DNA of 64,000 nucleotides from positions 1-64,000 of the forward strand of contig JAKQPS010000019.1 in assembly GCA_029564595.1 (NCBI GenBank), in the 5' to 3' direction. Origin of the DNA: a bacterium (GTDB lineage Bacteria; UBP15; UBA6099). The notes under the pieces are model-generated. The model was not told where the DNA came from. It did not search any database and saw only the letters and a list, made by a program, of their open reading frames with translations. The stretch's first letter is position 1, and every line of letters starts with the position of its first letter. Made by a program: the position numbers and the translations under genes. Shown here piece after piece: positions 25,245 to 33,650 of the stretch.

Positions 25245-26755
25245 CCGTTAGTCCTCCTGCAAGCCCTGCATTCTTTTCTCAATCTGAACACCAGCAGAAC
25301 CGCCTCTTTAATTATGTTAGTGTCCATTTTAGACTCGCCCCGGCTCCGGTCAAGAAAAATTATGGGAGTCTCGACTATTCTCAGCCCCATCGCGGCCGCC
25401 CTGCACGTCATCGCCGTGAGATAACCGTACCCCTTGGCTTCAATATCATCAAGGCAAAGCTCCGGCGCGCGAGCCAAACTAATAAGCCTGTAACCCGTCG
25501 TGAGGTCTCTAACGGGCGCTCCCGTCATGAATCGCGCGAACAGATTGGCCCCCCTGCTCAGAATTTTCCTGTGCAATCCCCAGTTGACGGTTCCGCCGCC
25601 TCTGACATATCTGGAGCCTATCACATAATCGGCAACGAAAGCCTTGCTAACAAAATCCGGCAGAACGGCGGGATCATGCGAGAAATCCGCGTCCATGTTT
25701 ATAACGCGCTCATATCCATTCTCAATCGCCCATTTGACTCCGGAAGAAATCGCGGTGGCAAGCCCCAACTTTCCGGGCCTTGTAATCAGATGAAGCTTTT
25801 CATATTTCATTTTCAATTTTTCGACTATTCGGCCCGTGCCGTCCGGGGAAGAATCATCCACCACAAGAACGGAAGCTCCGGGAAGAAAATAGAATATTCT
25901 GCCAATAAGCCTCTCGATATTGTCGGCTTCATTGTAAGTGCAAGTAAGCACGAGTGTTTTTGAGGCGTCCGGGGGCGAGGAAACGACGGCGGAACGAAGC
26001 TTGGCCTCAAGAACCGCTGCTCGTTTTATGCCGCGAAGCTTGAAATAGCCCATTATCGTTGTTGTCATCCGCAACTTGCTTGGGCCGCGCTTCAGGTCGT
26101 ATCTAAGCGTGAACGGAATCTCGACAACCTTCGCGCCCAACGCCTGAAGCTTCACAAGCAACTCAGCCTGAACCGAACCGCCTATGGTTTGAATTATGCG
26201 TTCGCCGTAAACTCTCAACGCTTTCTCAAGCGCAGGTTTCGCGTACGCTCGATATCCGCAGGAAATGTCTTTCACGCCGGATACCGGAGCGATCAAGTCC
26301 ATGAACACCTTTGCGCCCCGGCTCAGAAGCTTACGGAACGCGTTCACCCCCACCTCGACTCCGCCCTCCGCGAATCTCGAACAGATGGCGACATCCGCGC
26401 CCGCGCTCACAGCCTTTTGAAGCCCCTCTATGTACTTGGGATCATGGGTGTCGTCCGCGTCCATCGTCACCATTATGTCGTCGTCGGAATCCGAGCGCGA
26501 CAGGAACGCTTCTATCCCCGTTCTTACAGCCGCCGCAAGCCCTTGGTTGACTCTGTGAGGTATCGTCTCAAGCATACCGCGAGCGGCTAAAGGGTGAGAC
26601 ATCGCCACAGACGCCGTGCCGTCCGAGCTTCCGTCGTCCACAACGATGACCTTAAACGGCGCGCTTAATGAACCTGCGGCGGTCGCGGCTTTGTCCAGAA
26701 GAGGGACGAGCGACTCCGACTCGTTGTATGCCGGTAAAACAAGATAGATGGTCAT
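25241..26755 (-). CDS. Tandem GT2 (dolichol-phosphate-mannose-synthase-like) glycosyltransferase
   Basis: A 504-residue protein made of two complete GT-A domains of the DPM1 type. Domain one starts YLVLPAYNESESL, with VVDDGSSDGT near residue 40 and VTMDADDTHDP near residue 97. Domain two starts LVLTCTYNEADN near residue 268, with VVDDSSPDGTG near residue 297 and INMDADFSHDP near residue 350. Both keep the D-x-D-type metal site and the downstream SGYR/TTGYRL elements. They would transfer sugars to polyprenyl phosphate at the inner membrane face. No transmembrane helices are obvious. A fusion of two such domains in one chain is unusual. Confidence 0.82.
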   Translation of the reverse strand: MTIYLVLPAYNESESLVPLLDKAATAAGSLSAPFKVIVVDDGSSDGTASVAMSHPLAARGMLETIPHRVNQGLAAAVRTGIEAFLSRSDSDDDIMVTMDADDTHDPKYIEGLQKAVSAGADVAICSRFAEGGVEVGVNAFRKLLSRGAKVFMDLIAPVSGVKDISCGYRAYAKPALEKALRVYGERIIQTIGGSVQAELLVKLQALGAKVVEIPFTLRYDLKRGPSKLRMTTTIMGYFKLRGIKRAAVLEAKLRSAVVSSPPDASKTLVLTCTYNEADNIERLIGRIFYFLPGASVLVVDDSSPDGTGRIVEKLKMKYEKLHLITRPGKLGLATAISSGVKWAIENGYERVINMDADFSHDPAVLPDFVSKAFVADYVIGSRYVRGGGTVNWGLHRKILSRGANLFARFMTGAPVRDLTTGYRLISLARAPELCLDDIEAKGYGYLTAMTCRAAAMGLRIVETPIIFLDRSRGESKMDTNIIKEAVLLVFRLRKECRACRRTNG

Positions 26756-26939
26756 ATATTGCGCCGTTTATCGAACCGCAATAAAACGCGGACAGTTCGA
26801 ATTGATATTAAGTTTATCAGAAAGAACCATCCCTGTGAACTTTCCCGGTCCGATAACATAAAAGATAAGATGACGGGCAAAATGCGCATACGTGGTAGAA
26901 GCCGTCTGCGCGCTTGAATAGGGCAGTTTTAAAGAGAGC

Positions 26940-26983
26940 TTGAAAAACGAGCGCGGGCAGCTTATATTAGCTTATGCGAATAT
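26940..26983 (+). promoter_or_regulatory. Promoter with overlapping ArsR-type operator
   Basis: TTGAAA (26940), 17-base spacer and TATATT (26963..26968). Overlapping the -10 is an inverted repeat ATATTAGC-TTAT-GCGAATAT (26964..26983; seven of eight positions match), the size and AT-rich character of ArsR/SmtB operators. Binding would block RNA polymerase, as expected for autoregulation of the ArsR gene starting at 27000. Confidence 0.6.
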
Positions 26984-26999
26984 GCTATCGGAGCGCGAC

Positions 27000-27458
27000 A
27001 TGAAGGATATTTTAAACTTCGCAAAACTTATCTCTGACGACAACAGACTCAAAATCATACGCCTGCTGGCAGAAAGAGACATGTGCGTGTGCGAACTGAT
27101 GGAAGTAATGCGGGTTCCTCAAGCTAGGATTTCCCAGCATCTGCTCCGGCTCCGCTCAGAAGGAATCGTTTCGGACAAGCGCGAAAGCCAATGGGTCATA
27201 TACGCCCTTAATAAAGATTTACTTGAACAAAAGCTAATAAGCCTTGAGAAGTTCATGCGGGGGTCTGCTTCCGAACTGGATTGCATGAAGGATGAATTCG
27301 ACAGATTGAATCATATTGAAAATAGGGGACTGTTAAGCGAAAAACTGACAAAAGGATGCCGCAAGAACCCGCAATCGAAAAAGACTTCGAATAATTCAAA
27401 GAAAAAAATGCCTCAAATAAGGTCAAGTGGAAGAGTCGGAAAAGAGGCGCGAGTATGA
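27000..27458 (+). CDS. ArsR/SmtB-family metal(loid)-responsive repressor
   Basis: A 152-residue winged-helix repressor. After the N-terminal helix (AKLISDDNRLKIIRLLAERD) comes DMCVCELMEV, the Cys-x-Cys of ArsR-type alpha-3 metalloid sites, then the recognition helix QARISQHLLRLRSEGIV. A basic, Lys/Ser-rich tail of about 35 residues is extra; typical ArsR proteins have about 100-120 residues. GGAG lies six bases before the chosen ATG; the ORF could extend upstream, but the operator and promoter occupy that DNA. It overlaps the permease gene by four bases, so it heads the cluster. Confidence 0.85.
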   Translation: MKDILNFAKLISDDNRLKIIRLLAERDMCVCELMEVMRVPQARISQHLLRLRSEGIVSDKRESQWVIYALNKDLLEQKLISLEKFMRGSASELDCMKDEFDRLNHIENRGLLSEKLTKGCRKNPQSKKTSNNSKKKMPQIRSSGRVGKEARV

Positions 27459-28756
27459 TGGACTGGAAAAGCGAATGGAAGTCTTTGTCGGTAATCGTCG
27501 CGGTTTTTCTCGCAAGCTTTTACCTTCCGGTCGGAACCGGAAGGTTCGACGGCGCGGTGATGGAATCTCTGCATCTGGTGAAATGGTATGCGCGCGAACA
27601 CGTAATTTTATGTTTGTTGCCCGCCTTTTTTATTGCCGGCGCGATAGCCGTGTTCATAAGTCAGGCGGCGGTGATGAAGTATCTGGGCGCGAAAGCGAAT
27701 AAAGTTCTCGCTTATGGCGTCGCTTCCGTGTCAGGCAGCATACTGGCGGTTTGCTCATGCACCGTTCTTCCTTTGTTTTCAGGGATATATCGGATGGGAG
27801 CCGGACTCGGCCCGGCGTCGGCGTTCCTCTATTCAGGGCCTGCGATTAATATTCTTGCAATAATCCTGACGGCAAGGATTCTTGGGTTCCAACTAGGAGT
27901 AGCCCGTGCTGTGGGAGCGGTGTTATTCAGCATTATTATAGGTTTGCTGATGGCGCTGATATTCAGAAAAGAAGAAATGGAAAAGGCCGCCGTGGCGGCG
28001 GCAATGCCTGAGACCGAGCCTTCGAGACCGCTCTGGAAAAACGCAGTGTTCTTCGGATTCATGGTAGCCGTGTTGGTGTTTGCGAATTGGAGCGGAGCGG
28101 AAACCGGCGGAACGTGGGGAGCAATTTTCAGATATAAGTGGATGATAACTGGAGTTTTATCCGCCGCATTAGGAGTCATATTTATTGTATGGCTCAAGAT
28201 GTCATGGTGGAAAATCGCTCTGGCCGCGATTCCTACCGCTGTGTCGGCTTTTCTTATTCCAAATCACCCGATTGTGGCATTTACAGTTGGAATTGCTGGG
28301 CTTTCAATAGTAATGAATACGGAACAAGGAGAGCCTGCTGATTGGTTCTCATCGACGTGGAGCTTTGCCAAGCAAATACTGCCACTGCTGTTGTTCGGAG
28401 TTCTCGTAGCCGGTCTGCTTCTCGGGCGACCCGGTCAAGAGGGTCTTATTCCATCCCAATGGATTAGCGGACTGGTCGGCGGGAACTCGCTTTGGGCGAA
28501 TTTGTTTGCTTCCGTTGTCGGCGCATTCATGTATTTCGCCACATTGACTGAGATACCTATACTTCAGGGATTAATCGGCAATGGAATGGGGAAAGGGCCC
28601 GCGCTTGCCCTTCTTCTTGCCGGCCCGGCGCTGAGCCTGCCCAACATGCTAGTAATTAAAAGCGTTATGGGAACGAAAAAGACGGTGGTCTTCGTATCTT
28701 TGGTAATCGTCATGGCGACTATCAGCGGCCTGATTTTCGGCGCCATAGCGGGATAG
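27455..28756 (+). CDS. COG0701 (ArsP-like) permease
   Basis: A 433-residue polytopic membrane protein of the DUF318/COG0701 permease family, with about ten hydrophobic helices. Diagnostic pieces are AVCSCTVLPLFSGIYRMGAG near residue 98, LYSGPAINILA near residue 128, a second TEIPILQGLIGNGMGKGPAL near residue 370 and LAGPALSLPNMLVI near residue 390. Relatives export trivalent organoarsenicals (ArsP) or related compounds. The CSC motif is a probable metalloid or thiol site. It overlaps arsR by four bases (ATGA). The substrate is inferred from the ArsR and thiol-protein neighbours. Confidence 0.82.
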   Translation: MMDWKSEWKSLSVIVAVFLASFYLPVGTGRFDGAVMESLHLVKWYAREHVILCLLPAFFIAGAIAVFISQAAVMKYLGAKANKVLAYGVASVSGSILAVCSCTVLPLFSGIYRMGAGLGPASAFLYSGPAINILAIILTARILGFQLGVARAVGAVLFSIIIGLLMALIFRKEEMEKAAVAAAMPETEPSRPLWKNAVFFGFMVAVLVFANWSGAETGGTWGAIFRYKWMITGVLSAALGVIFIVWLKMSWWKIALAAIPTAVSAFLIPNHPIVAFTVGIAGLSIVMNTEQGEPADWFSSTWSFAKQILPLLLFGVLVAGLLLGRPGQEGLIPSQWISGLVGGNSLWANLFASVVGAFMYFATLTEIPILQGLIGNGMGKGPALALLLAGPALSLPNMLVIKSVMGTKKTVVFVSLVIVMATISGLIFGAIAG

Positions 28757-28766
28757 GAGAAAAGCG

Positions 28767-28967
28767 ATGTTGAGAATGGATAGAGCCTCAATCAGTCTTG
28801 AACCCGCGCAACTAATGGAGCTTGAAGCGATAATTACCGACGAAGACGAACATCTGGCGCTGAAGTTTGTCAGAAAATATGTGTACAACGCAATATTGAA
28901 ATCCCAACAGGGACAGCTAAAGTCTCATCTGGACGGAAGCGCCGATCCTGTCGGAGATTTCAAATGA
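28767..28967 (+). CDS. Small uncharacterised protein in the ArsR-permease cluster (66 aa)
   Basis: A 66-residue acidic, helical protein starting MLRMDRASISLEPAQL, with AGGAG eight bases upstream. It has no Cys, no signal and no transmembrane helix. I do not recognise a family. It lies ten bases after the permease stop and 28 bases before the thioredoxin-like gene, so it is part of the same transcription unit. Confidence 0.6.
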   Translation: MLRMDRASISLEPAQLMELEAIITDEDEHLALKFVRKYVYNAILKSQQGQLKSHLDGSADPVGDFK

Positions 28968-28995
28968 CGCAAATAAAGCAACGGAGGATTGAGCT

Positions 28996-29238
28996 ATGAA
29001 AATCGAAGTGCTTGGAACAGGATGTCCTAAATGCAAGAAGACTTACGAGAACGCGGTGGCGGCGGCGGGAGAAACAGGACGAACTGACATCGAGATCGCC
29101 AAAATCGAAAACATCATGGATATCACGGCAAGAGGAGTGATGATGACGCCCGCTCTTTCCATCAACGGGGAAGTGAAGTGCGCTGGCAAAGTCCCCACCC
29201 CCAAAGAAATCGCCGAATGGATCAAAGTCGCTTCCTGA
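28996..29238 (+). CDS. Small thioredoxin-like protein (TM0996/MTH895 type)
   Basis: An 80-residue redox protein with the active site GTGCPKCKKTYENAV at residues 8-20 and the cis-Pro region MMTPALSINGEVKC near residue 52. It is normal length for the TM0996/MTH895 family, which often accompanies COG0701 permeases. It probably acts in the cytoplasm as a disulfide reductant or thiol carrier for the permease or metalloid. GGAGG lies seven or so bases before the ATG. Confidence 0.85.
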   Translation: MKIEVLGTGCPKCKKTYENAVAAAGETGRTDIEIAKIENIMDITARGVMMTPALSINGEVKCAGKVPTPKEIAEWIKVAS

Positions 29239-29270
29239 GAATTGCAGCCAAAAACTGAGAGGGTGAGTCA

Positions 29271-29993
29271 ATGAAGACTAAAAAGATAGCGACATACGCG
29301 CTGCTGGCTTTCGTGGTTGTAAGCATCGCATATTTTGTTTCCGCAGAGATGGGAAAGAACGGTTCCGTCGTCGAACACATTTCTGAAGAAGCAAAGATTG
29401 AGCAAGCTGATACGGCTCGACCTGACGCGCCTGCGGCACAGGAGCCTAATGTAAAAAAGACGACAGAAGAGGCTGCGGCGCCTGCCGACAGCCCAAAAGG
29501 CGAACAGGAGCGCCCGAAAACTCCCGCGAAAGCGCAAGATACTAAAAGCGCGGCGGCAAAAAGCTCCCTGTCCCCGGCTTCTTCGTCCAAAACCTCCGTC
29601 CCGACTCAAGCTGCGAAACCTCAATCAACCGCCGAGCCGGAGAAGAAGGCTCCACAGAAGAAAATTATCGTTTATTACTTTAAGACAACAAACGGTTGCG
29701 CTTCCTGCACTTACATTGAGAACTATACTGGCGAAGCCCTCAGAGCCGGTTTCAAAAAACAGATGGACGACGGAACCATCGATTGGAATGTAGTCAATTT
29801 AGACAATCCTGAAAACAAACATTACATTCAGGACTACCAACTATCTTTTAAATCGGTGATAGTCGCCGAGTTCGAGGACGGCAAGCAAACAAGATGGAAG
29901 AACCTCGAAATGGTCTGGAGGCTTTATAAGAATAAACCCGAATTCCTGACTTTCGTCCAAGACGAAGTCAAAGCCTATCTGGAAGGAAAGTAG
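29271..29993 (+). CDS. Membrane-anchored thioredoxin-fold protein with Ala/Lys/Pro-rich linker
   Basis: A 240-residue protein. An N-terminal hydrophobic segment (IATYALLAFVVVSIAYFV) is an uncleaved anchor or signal. About 100 residues of Ala, Lys, Pro, Ser and Glu-rich linker follow. The C-terminal 110 residues are a thioredoxin-like domain with KTTNGCASCTYIENYTGEA (C-x-x-C) and LSFKSVIVAEFEDGK. The domain resembles the nitrophorin-annotated proteins found with ArsG-like transporters. The domain is likely periplasmic and exchanges electrons with the CcdA-like protein seven bases downstream; that is inference from the shared operon. Confidence 0.75.
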   Translation: MKTKKIATYALLAFVVVSIAYFVSAEMGKNGSVVEHISEEAKIEQADTARPDAPAAQEPNVKKTTEEAAAPADSPKGEQERPKTPAKAQDTKSAAAKSSLSPASSSKTSVPTQAAKPQSTAEPEKKAPQKKIIVYYFKTTNGCASCTYIENYTGEALRAGFKKQMDDGTIDWNVVNLDNPENKHYIQDYQLSFKSVIVAEFEDGKQTRWKNLEMVWRLYKNKPEFLTFVQDEVKAYLEGK

Positions 29994-29999
29994 CGCTAT

Positions 30000-30695
30000 A
30001 TGCCTGAAACTATGCTCCTCGGCGCGGCGACCGCTTTGTGGATTGGCATTATGACATCCATAAGCCCGTGCCCGCTGGCGACGAACATCGCCGCCATCTC
30101 ATACATATCGAGAGACATAGGGAACTCTCGTCAAGTATTTTTCTCCGGATTGTCTTACACGGCCGGAAGAACTATTATTTATCTGATTATCAGCGTGATT
30201 ATCGTGGCCGGACTTCTTTCTGCTCCCGGCATATCAATGTTTCTACAGTTATACCTCAACAAGATTGTCGGCCCGATACTGATAATCGTCGGCATGTTTC
30301 TGCTGGGACTTGTGTCGCTCCCATCGATGGGAGGCGGCATGAGCGAAAACGCGCAGAAAGCGGCCGCGCGCGGAGGAACTGTCGGAGCCGGGCTCCTCGG
30401 AATGCTTTTCGCCCTTTCTTTCTGTCCTATCTCGGCGGCGTTGTTTTTCGGCGCGCTTATTCCTCTAGCCGTTAAGTTCCACTCAAGCGTTATATTTCCT
30501 GTGCTTTACGGCATAGGAACAGGTCTCCCAGTGGTTGTTTTCGCAGGAATAATCGCTTTCAGCGCCGGGTCTCTGGGAAAAGCTTTTGACGCTCTCGTAA
30601 AGATCGATTTGTGGATGCGCAGGATAGTAGGCGCGGTTTTCATAGGCGCCGGCATATATATGACTCTCAAATACGTTTTTTATTTCTTTGGTTAA
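30000..30695 (+). CDS. CcdA/DsbD-beta-like six-helix membrane protein (ArsG-like)
   Basis: A 231-residue protein with six transmembrane helices. It carries the two membrane Cys of the CcdA/DsbD type: SISPCPLATN in helix 1 near residue 22 and LSFCPISAALFFGAL in helix 4 near residue 140. CcdA-like proteins pass reducing equivalents across the membrane; a subgroup in arsenic clusters is annotated ArsG. It sits between the anchored thioredoxin-like protein and the DGC protein, so electron transfer to the periplasmic domain is a good guess. Weak GGAAAG precedes the ATG. Confidence 0.78.
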   Translation: MPETMLLGAATALWIGIMTSISPCPLATNIAAISYISRDIGNSRQVFFSGLSYTAGRTIIYLIISVIIVAGLLSAPGISMFLQLYLNKIVGPILIIVGMFLLGLVSLPSMGGGMSENAQKAAARGGTVGAGLLGMLFALSFCPISAALFFGALIPLAVKFHSSVIFPVLYGIGTGLPVVVFAGIIAFSAGSLGKAFDALVKIDLWMRRIVGAVFIGAGIYMTLKYVFYFFG

Positions 30696-30709
30696 AAGAG
30701 AGAATCGAT

Positions 30710-31078
30710 ATGAGCGAAAAATGCGAATGCGAAGCGAAAAAAGTCATTGTGTTGCCGTGTTCGGGCGGTAGCAATGTCGGGCAACTTTCAAATGCGGCCG
30801 CAGTCAAAATGACTCAAGCCGGAGTCGCCTCCATGTTCTGCCTTGCCGGCATCGGAGGGCATGTCAGCGGAATGATCGCTTCCTGCAAAGGCGCTGACGC
30901 AATCATCGCGATAGACGGATGCTCTGTGGCCTGCGCTAAAAAAACGCTTGAACATGCCGAGATTCCAATCGCGAAATATATCGTCGTTACCGAACTCGGC
31001 ATTGAGAAGAATAAAAACTTCGACTTGAATGAAAGCGATATCGCAAAAATTATCGACGCGAGTTCCATGCGAGCATAA
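30710..31078 (+). CDS. DGC-domain putative zinc-binding protein
   Basis: A 122-residue Cys-rich protein of the DGC family. Motifs are CECEAKKVIVLPCSGGSNVGQ at the N-terminus, MFCLAGIGGH near residue 42, and the name-giving DGCSVACAKKTLE near residue 67. It lacks a signal peptide and is probably cytoplasmic. The family is associated with metalloid and thiol gene clusters; its biochemical role is not established. I start at MSEKCECEAK, which follows AGAGAG and lies 14 bases after the CcdA-like gene. Confidence 0.82.
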   Translation: MSEKCECEAKKVIVLPCSGGSNVGQLSNAAAVKMTQAGVASMFCLAGIGGHVSGMIASCKGADAIIAIDGCSVACAKKTLEHAEIPIAKYIVVTELGIEKNKNFDLNESDIAKIIDASSMRA

Positions 31079-31199
31079 AATAATCGTGTGGCAAAACGCG
31101 GCGGTCTTTCTTTCGGCGCCGCAAATAGCAAGAATTCGCAATCATACTGAAAGTTCGCGAAGATCGCGTCTATTAGTGTTAAGAGAAAGGGAAATGATT

Positions 31200-32234
31200 A
31201 TGAGGAAGAATATGATTGTTTTAGCGAAAACGGCGGCGCTTCTTCTAGCCTTATGCGTTTATATTGCAGGTTCGGCAACGGCGCAGATAATGCCCGGCTC
31301 GCCTTTAGGCGACCTTAAAATAAAAGCCGATCCCTCCGGCGAGATACATCTCGGCAAGTTCGGCTCCCCTTATGTTTTATGCTTTTTCATTCCCGGCGAT
31401 GAAACGACAGCCACTGAGATTAAAGCTCTTCAAAAAATCATATCCGACGACAAAAAACTTTCTAAGTTCAAGATTATTATGGCGACGCGAGGCAAGGACG
31501 ACAACGAACGAGAACTTGCTCGCTCTTATGTGAAGAAAAACGGTTTTAAAGCAACTCTGGCATACGATCCTGAAACGACAGCCGCCCGAGCGTTCACCTC
31601 ATTTCAGTTCCCTTCGTTTTATATTGTCGACGCGAAGGGAGAACTGAAAACAATGCGCGTCCCATCAGTCACTAAACCTGTTCGCAGGCTCGGATTCGAA
31701 GAGTTTCTCAAGATTGTCGCAGACGGCGGCGACATCCCCATGATAGACCTTGTTCAGGAAACCAGCGCAACCAAAGACCAATTGAATTTGATCGGAAATA
31801 AAGCCCCGGATTTCACTCTGACCGACTTGAACGGCAAATCCTACAAGCTCGCGTCTCTGAGAGGGAAAAATGTGATAGCTGTTTTCTGGAACGAGGGTTG
31901 TCCGCACTGCCGCGCGGATATCCCGCTTCTTAACGACTATTACATCAAGAACAAAAAGAAATTCAACTTTGAGATTCTTTCAGTGTCTAGAAAAGGAGAC
32001 GCTGGCAGCGTCAAAAGAACAACGGATTTCATATCCGATAAAAAAATCGCGTTTCCTGTGCTAATGGACAAAGAAGAGCCTGTGTCGAACGATTATAAAA
32101 TCATGTACATTCCCACCGCTTTTTTCATAAGCGCGGATGGAATCATAGTCGAGCTAATGGTCGGCACTCCTCCCAATTTTGACAAGACTCTCGATTCGAT
32201 ATTCACTGACCCATCAAGGCTAGGCTCGAAATAA
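31200..32234 (+). CDS. Exported protein with two thioredoxin-fold domains (TlpA/peroxiredoxin-like)
   Basis: A 344-residue exported protein, signal peptide VLAKTAALLLALCVYIAG. Domain one (about 35-190) has an AhpC/redoxin-like fold but no Cys at the active-site position (CFFIPGDETTATEI). Domain two (about 200-335) is TlpA-like, with APDFTLTDLNGKSYKLASL and the active site FWNEGCPHCRADIPLL near residue 235. The active domain is probably a periplasmic disulfide reductase or reductant acceptor, fitting the CcdA-like gene upstream. I prefer the second of two close ATGs, with AAGGGA seven bases away. It is the last member of the cluster. Confidence 0.75.
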   Translation: MRKNMIVLAKTAALLLALCVYIAGSATAQIMPGSPLGDLKIKADPSGEIHLGKFGSPYVLCFFIPGDETTATEIKALQKIISDDKKLSKFKIIMATRGKDDNERELARSYVKKNGFKATLAYDPETTAARAFTSFQFPSFYIVDAKGELKTMRVPSVTKPVRRLGFEEFLKIVADGGDIPMIDLVQETSATKDQLNLIGNKAPDFTLTDLNGKSYKLASLRGKNVIAVFWNEGCPHCRADIPLLNDYYIKNKKKFNFEILSVSRKGDAGSVKRTTDFISDKKIAFPVLMDKEEPVSNDYKIMYIPTAFFISADGIIVELMVGTPPNFDKTLDSIFTDPSRLGSK

Positions 32235-32306
32235 TAACAGAAATATTTCTGCGAATCATATTTTGCTGTCCGCATGCCGTCTAATCACGAATGCGCTTGG
32301 GACAAT

Positions 32307-33611
32307 ATGAAGAAAAGAATAATCAAGACACATAGCTCAAAACCGCTCGCGAAAAATGCTTCAGGCGGCCGCAACCGCAGAAAGCGCGTTTTAATCGATG
32401 TCGAACTGACAAACGATGATGATTTTGCCGCCAGTTTTTCAGGCAACAATAAATTTTTCGCCAAGATGACAGCAGACGGTCTATTGTTAAAACCCGCGGA
32501 TCCTCAACCGTCGAAAATATATGTTGAGCCGACAACCTTTTGCAACCTCAAATGCCGCTCCTGTATGAGGAACTCGTGGAGCGAGCAGGAAGGCCGGATG
32601 ACGCGCGAAACATTCGGAAGGATTATCCGACAGACTAAGAAGAATCCGTCAATCAGGGAAATGGCTTTTTGGGGGTTCGGCGAGCCTTTAACCCATCCCG
32701 ATATAATCGACATGGTCGGTCAAGCTGGCAAAACCGGGGTGTCGACTGAGATAATTACTAACGCCGCTCTTCTGGACAAGAAAAAATCTTCAGACTTAAT
32801 CAAAGCGGGACTTGGGAAGCTTGTGGTGTCCATCGACGGCGTTTCACAGGATAAACATGATCACATGCGGCCCGGCGCGAATCTGGCCGCTATTATGGAT
32901 AATATCTCGAATCTTAACGCGCTTAAGATGTTGCAAGGAAACGAAAACCCTAAGATTGGCATAGAGTTCGTTCTTACACGAAGCAATCTCTCCGAGCTTC
33001 CCGGCCTCCCCGACATCGCAAAGAAACTGAGCGCGGATTTTATCATCGTTTCCAATATTCTGCCCTACACGCCCGACATGAAAGACGAGATATTATACGG
33101 CATTTCAGCGGGTCGTCCGTTTGCTATGCGGCATTCCTGCGATCTTCCGGACATTTCTCTTCCTGTGATAGACGTGAAAAGAAACACCAGCCCTTCGATT
33201 CTGAGCTTTCTTGTAAACGCCGGGGCGACAGCATCCATAGCGCGAAATAATTCTTATTATGAAGCCGACGCTTTGTGCCCATTTGTGATGAAAGGGGCTC
33301 TATGTGTGAATTGGAAAGGGGAAGTCAGCCCCTGCCCCGCTCTTATGCACTCCCACACATGCTTCATTAACAGAAGGCAGAAGAACATCCGCTCGTATCA
33401 TGTGGGCAACATAAATACCGACGACATCGGCAAAATCTGGAATAAGCCCGAATTCGTTGATTTCAGGCGGAAGGTGATAGAATTCGACTTCCCGCCGTGT
33501 GTCACGTGCGAATGCGATCTCGCCGAATCAAACGAGGAAGATTGCTTCGACAACGCATTTCCCACCTGCGGGGATTGTCTCTGGGCGCGCGGCGTCGCGC
33601 TGTGTCCTTGA
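32307..33611 (+). CDS. Radical SAM/SPASM protein, likely W-AOR maturase
   Basis: A 434-residue radical SAM enzyme with the cluster motif EPTTFCNLKCRSCMRN near residue 83 and a Gly-rich GFGEPLTHP near residue 130. A Cys-rich SPASM-like tail follows: CPFVMKGALCVNWKGEVSPC near residue 330, FPPCVTCECDL, then EEDCFDN and FPTCGDCLWARG to the end. These tail features match, as I recall them, the tungsten-cofactor oxidoreductase maturase family (TIGR04317). A W-AOR is encoded at 3707..5575, 27 kb away. Maturation of that enzyme is inference. The start codon is uncertain; an ATG 11 codons upstream is also possible. Confidence 0.72.
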   Translation: MKKRIIKTHSSKPLAKNASGGRNRRKRVLIDVELTNDDDFAASFSGNNKFFAKMTADGLLLKPADPQPSKIYVEPTTFCNLKCRSCMRNSWSEQEGRMTRETFGRIIRQTKKNPSIREMAFWGFGEPLTHPDIIDMVGQAGKTGVSTEIITNAALLDKKKSSDLIKAGLGKLVVSIDGVSQDKHDHMRPGANLAAIMDNISNLNALKMLQGNENPKIGIEFVLTRSNLSELPGLPDIAKKLSADFIIVSNILPYTPDMKDEILYGISAGRPFAMRHSCDLPDISLPVIDVKRNTSPSILSFLVNAGATASIARNNSYYEADALCPFVMKGALCVNWKGEVSPCPALMHSHTCFINRRQKNIRSYHVGNINTDDIGKIWNKPEFVDFRRKVIEFDFPPCVTCECDLAESNEEDCFDNAFPTCGDCLWARGVALCP

Positions 33612-33650
33612 GCCTTTTTCATTTTTTTATTAAGTAGTATAATCTGTCTC

